A stretch of 36,939 nucleotides of DNA from Defluviimonas salinarum (GTDB taxonomy: Bacteria; Pseudomonadota; Alphaproteobacteria; Rhodobacterales; Rhodobacteraceae): the NCBI RefSeq assembly GCF_026013545.1, contig NZ_JAPDOG010000033.1, positions 1 to 36,939 on the forward strand, read 5' to 3'. Within the stretch, counting starts at the first letter, position 1; each line of letters begins with the position of its first letter. This document shows positions 31,742-36,939 of the stretch, in pieces. The notes under the pieces are model-generated. The model was given only the letters and a program-made list of their open reading frames with translations. It did not search any database and was not told where the DNA came from. The position numbers and the translations under genes were made by a program.

Positions 31742-32875
31742 TCAGCCCTTGGCCGTCCGGCGCTTCTTCTCAGGGTCGTAGAACGGCATGGAGTGGGCGA
31801 CACAGGGAATCTCCCCGGCGTCGCACTTGACCGTCATCCGCACGCCGTCGACCGCACATTCGACCGGCATCCGCGCGATCGCGATGTTATGCTTGTTGAG
31901 GCTGGAATACATCCCTTGCGTGACCACGCCGACCTGCTTGCCGTCCATCGTCAGCGCCGCACCGTTCTCCGGCACCGTCGTGCCTTCGAGCTTCAGCCCG
32001 TAGATCTTGAACCGCTCCTTGCCCTTCAGCCGGTAATGCTCCTCCGCGCCGCGGAACCCGGTCTTGCCCGGCGAGACGGTGAAGTCGAGCCCGAGTTCCC
32101 AGAGCGTGTCGCCCGGCCCCTCGTTGTCGAACGGATACATCTCCGAGTTGTCGTAGGGGAAGAACAGGAGGTAGCTTTCCGTCCTTAGCAGGTCGAGCGT
32201 GGTGAAGCGGCAGGGGATGATCCCCATCGACGCGCCTTCCTCGAGGATGCGGTCCCAGATCCCCGGCGCGTCCTGGCCGCGGCAGAAGATCTCGTAGCCG
32301 CGCTCGCCGGTATAGCCGGTGCGCGAGATCGTCACCGGCAGGCCGAAGAGCGACGTGTGCATGTGGCTGAAGTAGTTGAGCTGGCGGATGCCCGGCACAT
32401 GCTCCTGCAGGTACTCGACGGCGAGCGGCCCCTGCAGCGACAGGTCGTGGAGATTGTCGTCGAAGCGGATCGAGACATCGCGGCCGGTCGCGGCCATCGT
32501 CAGCTGCTCATGCGCCTGGCCCGAACCGTGCACGACCATCCAGCTGTTCGGTCCCATCCGGTAGATGACGCAGTCGTCGACGAACTTGCCGGCGTCGTTG
32601 AGCATCGCCGCATAGGCCGAGCGGCCCGGCATGATCTTCTCGACATTGCGCGTGGTGGCGCGGTCGATGACATGGCTCGCGGCCGGGCCGGTCAGATGCA
32701 CTTTCTTCAGGCCCGACACATCCATCAGACCCGCCTTGGTGCGGATCGCGAGGTACTCCTTCTCCGGATCGCCGGAATAGGACCAGGCCGTGCCCATTCC
32801 GCTCCAGTCCTCGAGCGCCGAGCCGAGCTTTCGGTGCCGCTCGCCGAGGGTCGAGAATCGCCAAGATGCCGTCAT
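31742..32875 (-). CDS. dmmD: GcvT-like aminomethyltransferase DmmD
   Basis: A 377-residue GcvT/DMGDH-family tetrahydrofolate enzyme starting MTASWRFSTLGERHRKLG. The motifs EYLAIRTKAGLMDVSGLKKV, MLNDAGKFVDDCVIYRM, ISRTGYTGERGYEIF and DLLRTESYLLFFPYDNSEM fit the family; the first segment matches the sugar/amine-demethylating GcvT homologues. In dmm systems DmmD is thought to transfer the released formaldehyde carbon to THF. It leads the dmmDABC operon and is divergent from a permease gene, with a shared motif between. Confidence 0.86.
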   Translation of the reverse strand: MTASWRFSTLGERHRKLGSALEDWSGMGTAWSYSGDPEKEYLAIRTKAGLMDVSGLKKVHLTGPAASHVIDRATTRNVEKIMPGRSAYAAMLNDAGKFVDDCVIYRMGPNSWMVVHGSGQAHEQLTMAATGRDVSIRFDDNLHDLSLQGPLAVEYLQEHVPGIRQLNYFSHMHTSLFGLPVTISRTGYTGERGYEIFCRGQDAPGIWDRILEEGASMGIIPCRFTTLDLLRTESYLLFFPYDNSEMYPFDNEGPGDTLWELGLDFTVSPGKTGFRGAEEHYRLKGKERFKIYGLKLEGTTVPENGAALTMDGKQVGVVTQGMYSSLNKHNIAIARMPVECAVDGVRMTVKCDAGEIPCVAHSMPFYDPEKKRRTAKG

Positions 32876-33347
32876 GCGTAACTCCCTGATGCTGTTCCGC
32901 CGAGTGATGGGCCGGCGGTTCGGATGGATTGATGTTGACAGAAGGTGGGTTTCGAAAGCAACACTTAACTGAATATTATTTTCCTAAGAGGCAACAAATG
33001 CCGGCTTCCGGGCTGAAATCGTTGCTCAATCTCCCCCTCGGCGAGGGTGGGCCGGCGCGTGCGCGTGGCACCGCGCTCCGGGTCCCTGCCCCCGCGGTGT
33101 GCGAAATTGCACTGGGGAAACATGTGCTTGCGGGCGCAATGGCGCGCCGAATCACTTCGCGCCGTCAATGCGGCGCCGCGCCGCAGCCCGTCCCGCCCTC
33201 CGCCCCGGCCCGAGAAACAGCCGGAGCCACCCGCCGCCGAAACAGCGCGAATCGGTTTCGGCCTGCGGGGACCGGACCAGGCCCGGCGATCCGCCGCGGC
33301 CCGCCCCACGAGAAGACCAAAGTCACCCAACAGGACAGGAAAACGCG
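32876..33347. other. Long divergent control region between dmmD and the permease
   Basis: No credible gene lies in this 472-base gap. It holds the AT-rich 21-base motif at 32970-32990, the palindrome TTTCGAAA (32950-32957), a CCCTCGGCGAGGG hairpin near 33035 related to the repeat at 27119, and GTGC-GAAATT-GCAC at 33099-33112. The remainder is GC-rich and weakly structured. The motif lies about 358 bases ahead of the permease start, so the permease mRNA may have a long leader. Confidence 0.55.
32970..32990 (+). promoter_or_regulatory. Shared regulatory motif, copy 1 (dmm/permease)
   Basis: TGAATATT, two variable bases, TTTCCTA, one variable base, then GAG. The copy here matches the one at 36805-36825 in 18 of 21 positions, within a GC-rich genome. 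It is about 95 bases from the dmmD start on the minus strand. A binding site for one of the two regulators in the island is inferred. Confidence 0.6.
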
Positions 33348-34958
33348 ATGACCGACACGATCTATGAAAGCCCCGGCACGGGGGTGAAGGCGGGCGAAGG
33401 CGGCATGCTGTTTCGCTCGATCGGCTGGAAGGACGCTTTCTGGATGGCCTCCGGCGTTCCGGCGCTGGTGCTCTTTTCGATCGGCGGCATCGCCGCGACG
33501 GTCGGCAACCCGTCCTGGGTGATCTGGATGCTCTCGGTGACCTTCGGCTTCATCCAGGCCTTCACCTATGCCGAGATCGCCGGGCTCTTCCCCAACAAAT
33601 CGGGCGGCGCCTCGGTCTATGGCGCGGCCGCCTGGGTGCGCTACTCGAAGATCATCGCGCCGCTGTCGGTCTGGTGCAACTGGCTCGCCTGGACGCCGGT
33701 GCTGGCGATCGGCTCCGGCCTCGCGGCGGGCTACATCCTCAATTCCTTCTTCGGCGCCGACGCCGCGATCAACGCCTGGCAGATCACGCTGGTCGATCTC
33801 GGCTTCGTCAACGAGGGGCTGACGCTGCGGATCAACGCGACCTCGATCATCGGCACGGTGATCCTGCTTGGCGTCTTCGCCGCGCAGCACCACGGTATCT
33901 CGCGCGCCGCCAAGATCCAGACCTTCATCGGCCTCGCGGTGCTGATCCCGCTCCTGATCGTCGGCCTCGTGCCGCTGCTGACCGGTGACGTGCTCAACGC
34001 CAACCTGATGCCGCTCCTGCCGAGCTCGGGCGCCTGGGACACCAATGGCTGGACGCTGTTCCTCGGCGGCCTCTTCATCGCCGCCTGGTCGACCTACGGC
34101 TTCGAGACCGCGGTCTGCTACACCAGCGAGTTCCGCGACCCCAAGACCGACACCTTCCGCTCGATCTTCTTCGCGGGCCTCGTCTGCATCGTGATCTTCT
34201 CGCTCGTGCCGCTCGCCTTCCAGGGCGTGCTCGGGGTCGAGGGCATCCTGCAGCCGGGCATCGTCGACGGCACCGCGGTCGCCGGCGCGATGGCGCACAT
34301 GGTCGGCGGCGGCTCGGCGGTGGCGGCGATCATGGTGGTGATGCTCTGCCTCGCGCTCGTCCTGTCGATCATGACCTCGATGGCGGGCTCCTCGCGCACG
34401 CTCTACCAGGGTTCGGTCGACGGCTGGCTGCCGCGCTACCTCAGCCATGTCAACGAGCACGGCGCGCCGACCAAGGCGATGTGGACCGATCTCGGCTTCA
34501 ACCTCATCCTGCTGATGATGTCGGACTACCTCTTCATCCTCGCCGCCTCGAACGTCTGCTACCTGGTGTTCAACTTCCTCAACCTGCATTCCGGCTGGAT
34601 CCACCGCATCGACAGCGGCCATGTCGAGCGGCCGTGGAAGGCGCCGAACATCCTGCTGTGGCTCGGCGGCATCCTCGCCTTCTTCAACGCCATGCTGATC
34701 GGCGCCGGGGCCAACGTCTGGGGCGAAGGCACGCTGCGCACCGCGATCTTCGCGATCCTGCTGATCGTCCCGGTCTTCGCCTGGCGGCACTGGGTCATCG
34801 ACAAGGGCAAGTTCCCGCACGAGATGCTCGAGGACCTGACCGTCGGCGGCGTCGACCCCGACCACGGCAAGCGCAAGGCGGGGTTCCTGCCCTACCTCAC
34901 AATCGCGGCGGGCATTGCTGTCGTCGTGATCGCCAACCAGATGTTCCAGCTGTCGTAA
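33348..34958 (+). CDS. APC-superfamily permease (amine or amino acid transporter)
   Basis: A 536-residue membrane protein, start ATG 33348 after CAGGACAGGA. About 12 membrane helices are visible. Family features include AYAEIAG-like FTYAEIAGLFPNKSGGASVYG near residues 68-88 and the WSTYGFETAVCYTSEFRDPK loop. APC permeases move amino acids, polyamines or other amines. Location beside dmmDABC and amt suggests uptake of a methylated amine or related amino compound. No terminator separates it from the Amt gene except the stem at 34976. Confidence 0.85.
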   Translation: MTDTIYESPGTGVKAGEGGMLFRSIGWKDAFWMASGVPALVLFSIGGIAATVGNPSWVIWMLSVTFGFIQAFTYAEIAGLFPNKSGGASVYGAAAWVRYSKIIAPLSVWCNWLAWTPVLAIGSGLAAGYILNSFFGADAAINAWQITLVDLGFVNEGLTLRINATSIIGTVILLGVFAAQHHGISRAAKIQTFIGLAVLIPLLIVGLVPLLTGDVLNANLMPLLPSSGAWDTNGWTLFLGGLFIAAWSTYGFETAVCYTSEFRDPKTDTFRSIFFAGLVCIVIFSLVPLAFQGVLGVEGILQPGIVDGTAVAGAMAHMVGGGSAVAAIMVVMLCLALVLSIMTSMAGSSRTLYQGSVDGWLPRYLSHVNEHGAPTKAMWTDLGFNLILLMMSDYLFILAASNVCYLVFNFLNLHSGWIHRIDSGHVERPWKAPNILLWLGGILAFFNAMLIGAGANVWGEGTLRTAIFAILLIVPVFAWRHWVIDKGKFPHEMLEDLTVGGVDPDHGKRKAGFLPYLTIAAGIAVVVIANQMFQLS

Positions 34959-34975
34959 GCCAGCCGAGACAACGG

Positions 34976-35005
34976 GCCCGGGCGGTATTTCGCCCGGGCT
35001 TTTTT
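34976..35005 (+). terminator. Terminator of the permease gene
   Basis: GCCCGGGCG (34976-34984), loop GTATTT and CGCCCGGGC (34991-34999) make a perfect 9-pair stem followed by TTTTTT. It stands 18 bases after the permease stop and is the clearest intrinsic terminator in the window. Confidence 0.88.
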
Positions 35006-35061
35006 GTTAAGAAAGTTTCCCTAAATCCCAGTCACTTCGGCCGCTCCGACCGTCCAACAGT

Positions 35062-35131
35062 CGAAATTTCGTTGACTCACGCGATCCGAATAGTTTCCCA
35101 TTGTGAAATTACTTTCACTGCGAGGTAAAAT
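35062..35131 (+). promoter_or_regulatory. Amt promoter region with palindromic operator
   Basis: The perfect palindromes CGAAATTTCG (35062-35071) and GTGAAATTACTTTCAC (35103-35118) precede the Amt gene. TTGTGA (35101-35106) and TAAAAT (35126-35131), 19 bases apart, may be promoter boxes with the second palindrome lying between them, a typical repressor position. GAATAGTTTCCCATTG (35088-35103) resembles a shortened copy of the motif at 36805. Confidence 0.45.
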
Positions 35132-35154
35132 CTCGCCAATCAGGGAGACGCGAA

Positions 35155-36525
35155 GTGAACGGTAATCTCGAAGCACTATCGACCGTCTTTACCGAGTTCT
35201 ACTACTGGGTGACGGTCGTCTTCATGTTCCTGATCCATGTCGGCTTCTGCATGTACGAAGTCGGCGCGAGCCGGCGCAGGAACCACATGCACACATTGAT
35301 GAAGAACGTCATGATCATCCCTCTGGTCACCGTGACGTTCTTCTTCTTCGGCTGGTGGATCTACTGGGCCTTCCCGGATTTCCCCTTCTTCGGCGGCCTC
35401 AACCACGAGATGGGCGACGCCAACCTGCCCTGGTCCAAGACGATGGCCACCAATCTCGGCGACCGGATCACCGGCGTCTTCTGGGCGGCGTTCCTGCTGT
35501 TCTCCTGGACCGCCGCCTCGATCGTCTCGGGCGCGGTGATCGAGCGCATCCGATCGAGCGCGCTCTGGGTCCACGCGGTGATGATCGGGTCGGTCTGGTG
35601 GATCATCGACGCCGCCTGGGGCTGGCACTATGGCGGCTGGATGGTGCGGATCCTCGGCTACCATGACGCCTATGCGTCGGGCGTGATCCATGCGATCGCC
35701 GGCGGCTACGCGCTCGGCGTGATCATGGTGCTCGGGCCGCGGCTCGGCAAATTCGCCGCCGACGGGACGCCGCGCGACATCCCCCCGCACAATCCGTGGA
35801 TGCTGACCATCGGCCTGTTCCTGATCTACACCGGCTTCTGGGGCTTCTACGCGGCCTGCAACGTGCCCGTGATCTCGCCCGAGGCGATCGGCGGCCAGAT
35901 CACCGGCACCACCTGGACCGCGACCAACATCTACCTCGCGCCGACGACGCTCTCGGCCATCACCTTCAACTTCCTGATGTCGCTCTCGGGCGGGCTGATG
36001 GCGGCTTACGTGGTGTCGAAGGGCGATGCGTTTTGGACGTTCTCGGGCGGCCTCGCCGGGGTGATCACCGCATCCGCCGGCAACGATCTCTACCACCCGG
36101 TCCAGGCGATGCTGGTCGGCGCCGTCGGGGTCGTGATCGTCTACCACCTGCACTACTGGGTCGAACGCCGCCTCAAGCTCGACGACGCGGTCGGCGCGGT
36201 CGCGGTGCATGGCTATTCCGGCGTCATCGGCCTGATCATCGCCGGCTTCCTGCTCTGGGGCGCCCCGTCGTCGCCGTTTGAGGGCTACGCGACGATCAAC
36301 CCGATCGGACAGACGGCCGGTGCGGTGATCATGTTCCTCGTCCTCGGCTTCGTGCCGGGCTGGGCTCTCGCCAGGGTCCAGGCCGCGGTCGGCGTGCTCA
36401 GGATCCCCGAAGAGGTCGAACTCCAGGGCCTCGATTACGCCGAGCACCATGCCTACGAAGACGCCAAGGCGGCGATCATCGAAGCCGACAAGGCATATCT
36501 GGCCACCAACCTCAAAGCCTCGTGA
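35155..36525 (+). CDS. Amt-family ammonium/methylammonium transporter, divergent
   Basis: A 456-residue protein with GTG start at 35155 after CAGGGAGA. About 11 membrane helices are seen. The twin histidines of Amt channels are present (H179 in SGVIHAIAG, H352 in VAVHGYSG), and D171 matches the conserved substrate-site Asp region. The usual central loop and the C-terminal GlnK-interacting tail are altered (ends EADKAYLATNLKAS), so control by GlnK is uncertain. It lies in the methylated-amine island and would import or recapture ammonium or methylammonium. Confidence 0.85.
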   Translation: MNGNLEALSTVFTEFYYWVTVVFMFLIHVGFCMYEVGASRRRNHMHTLMKNVMIIPLVTVTFFFFGWWIYWAFPDFPFFGGLNHEMGDANLPWSKTMATNLGDRITGVFWAAFLLFSWTAASIVSGAVIERIRSSALWVHAVMIGSVWWIIDAAWGWHYGGWMVRILGYHDAYASGVIHAIAGGYALGVIMVLGPRLGKFAADGTPRDIPPHNPWMLTIGLFLIYTGFWGFYAACNVPVISPEAIGGQITGTTWTATNIYLAPTTLSAITFNFLMSLSGGLMAAYVVSKGDAFWTFSGGLAGVITASAGNDLYHPVQAMLVGAVGVVIVYHLHYWVERRLKLDDAVGAVAVHGYSGVIGLIIAGFLLWGAPSSPFEGYATINPIGQTAGAVIMFLVLGFVPGWALARVQAAVGVLRIPEEVELQGLDYAEHHAYEDAKAAIIEADKAYLATNLKAS

Positions 36526-36541
36526 CGAAGGGAGAACCATC

Positions 36542-36757
36542 ATGTCAACGATCGGATACGAGACCTGGGCCGTCGATCTTGCCGAAGTGGGCGCGGTCTA
36601 TCCGTTCCAGGGCCACGAGTTCCTGATGACGCTGCTCGGCGTCGCCTTCTGGATCGGCTGGCACCGGATCCAGTTCGTCCGGGAAGGCCGCCACCTCGAC
36701 AAGGCGCGCCATATCGGGGATCCCGACAAGATCACCAAGGCGCTCGAACGTTACTGA
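36542..36757 (+). CDS. Small membrane protein behind amt (71 aa)
   Basis: ATG at 36542 follows GGGAGAA. The product starts MSTIGYETWAVDLAEVG and has one hydrophobic helix (FLMTLLGVAFWIGWHRIQFV, about 27-46), then a charged tail with HIGDPDKITKALERY. No known family is recognised. It is 16 bases from the amt stop and shares its transcript, and a hairpin follows it, so it is probably a partner of the Amt channel or of the amine pathway. Confidence 0.7.
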   Translation: MSTIGYETWAVDLAEVGAVYPFQGHEFLMTLLGVAFWIGWHRIQFVREGRHLDKARHIGDPDKITKALERY

Positions 36758-36767
36758 CACGCCGCGC

Positions 36768-36800
36768 ACCCGGGCGAGTCGGATCTCGCCCGGGTTGCCC
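36768..36800 (+). terminator. Hairpin after the amt-small protein unit
   Basis: ACCCGGGCGAG (36768-36778), loop TCGGAT and CTCGCCCGGGT (36785-36795) form an 11-pair stem 10 bases after the stop of the small gene. Only two T follow, so termination may be partial. Confidence 0.6.
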
Positions 36801-36804
36801 AATA

Positions 36805-36825
36805 TGAATATTTGTTTCCTATGAG
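36805..36825 (+). promoter_or_regulatory. Shared regulatory motif, copy 2 (mgsA)
   Basis: The 21-base motif (TGAATATT, TG, TTTCCTA, T, GAG) ends directly against a -35-like box, as an activator site of class II promoters would. It matches the dmm/permease copy at 32970-32990 in 18 of 21 positions. Confidence 0.6.
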
Positions 36826-36854
36826 TTGATGTGTGTATGGAATGGTGCTAGCGT
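36826..36854 (+). promoter_or_regulatory. Candidate promoter of mgsA
   Basis: TTGATG (36826-36831), a 17-base spacer and TAGCGT (36849-36854) form a plausible sigma-70 promoter 29 bases ahead of the start codon, with the shared motif lying just upstream. Confidence 0.5.
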
Positions 36855-36883
36855 TTTGGGGAGACGATCCAAGGGAGTCGAAG

Positions 36884-36939
36884 ATGTGCGGGATTGTGGG
36901 ACTGTTTTTGAAGGACCGGTCGCTGGAGCCTCGGCTCGG
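36884..36939 (+). CDS. mgsA: Class II glutamine amidotransferase, start only (probable MgsA/GlxB)
   Basis: The window ends after 18 codons (MCGIVGLFLKDRSLEPRL), start ATG 36884 after AAGGGAG. Cys2 after the initiator Met, followed by GIVGLF, is the N-terminal nucleophile pattern of class II glutamine amidotransferases. In methylotrophs MgsA (GlxB-like) is one of the three subunits (MgsABC) of N-methylglutamate synthase. Context next to mgd and dmm genes supports this; the rest of the gene is outside the window. Confidence 0.65.
   Translation, partial: MCGIVGLFLKDRSLEPRL

Noticed and set aside
32929-33351. Possible 140-codon gene in the dmmD-permease gap
   Set aside because: It has no ribosome site, runs through the 21-base motif and has an Arg/Pro-rich composition typical of random frames in GC-rich DNA.
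36838-36852. Sigma-54-like GG-N10-GC element before mgsA
   Set aside because: Only the GG and GC positions match (TGGAAT and TAGC, not TGGCAC and TTGC), and a sigma-70-like pair with 17-base spacing fits the same place better.
1-36939. CRISPR array or toxin-antitoxin pair
   Set aside because: No regularly spaced 20-40-base repeats were seen, and no small paired genes with toxin or antitoxin motifs.

Overview
The window is GC-rich, densely packed bacterial DNA. Gene content and order point to an alphaproteobacterium of the Rhodobacteraceae (roseobacter/Rhodobacter relatives). The evidence is the run hisD - UPF0262 - low-molecular-weight phosphatase ... infA - maf - RNase E/G - yacG - tRNA-Phe, two heterotetrameric sarcosine-oxidase-type operons in B-D-A-G order, and a dmmDABC-type methylated-amine cluster. 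No species can be named from sequence reading alone.

Left edge (1-1580): prophage debris. The end of an IS5-type transposase and the element's right end interrupt a phage tape-measure gene, of which only the 3' part remains, followed by a 50-codon phage-like ORF. This debris abuts the 3' end of tRNA-Phe, as expected of an element integrated at that tRNA. 1581-8143 (minus strand): housekeeping genes joined by 4-base ATGA/GTGA overlaps (hisD-UPF0262-phosphatase; SnoaL-GNAT; maf-RNase E/G-yacG), with a nitrilase-like amidohydrolase, a GNAT and an NTF2-like protein between the two conserved blocks. 8250-13284 (minus): soxBDAG, a sarcosine oxidase whose delta subunit keeps the Cys/Cys/His/Cys zinc ligands. 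13400-19312 (minus): a TadE/TadG-like pair with a good terminator, an acyl-CoA-synthetase-like ligase and an MsbA-type ABC exporter. 19421-21634 (plus): a universal stress protein and an AGCS amino acid:cation symporter in one unit, with a palindrome-rich upstream region and a terminator, then tRNA-Gly.

21948-36939: a methylated-amine island. A second B-D-A-G operon, probably N-methylglutamate dehydrogenase mgdABCD, is followed by a GlxA/AraC-type regulator, an XRE-cupin regulator, dmmDABC (dimethylamine monooxygenase with its GcvT-like partner), an APC-type permease, a divergent Amt-family channel, a 71-residue membrane protein and the first codons of a class II glutamine amidotransferase (probable mgsA/glxB of N-methylglutamate synthase). 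Together these genes would import methylated amines, oxidise dimethylamine to methylamine plus formaldehyde, pass the C1 unit to tetrahydrofolate, attach methylamine to glutamate, oxidise N-methylglutamate and handle the ammonium released.

The least expected observations lie in this island. A 21-base AT-rich motif (18/21 identical) occurs upstream of both the dmm/permease divergent pair and mgsA. The delta subunit of the second operon has lost every Cys zinc ligand. A short uncharacterised membrane protein sits directly behind the Amt gene. Three CCGAAAT-type direct repeats about two helical turns apart precede mgdA, suiting an AraC-family activator such as the one encoded in the island.
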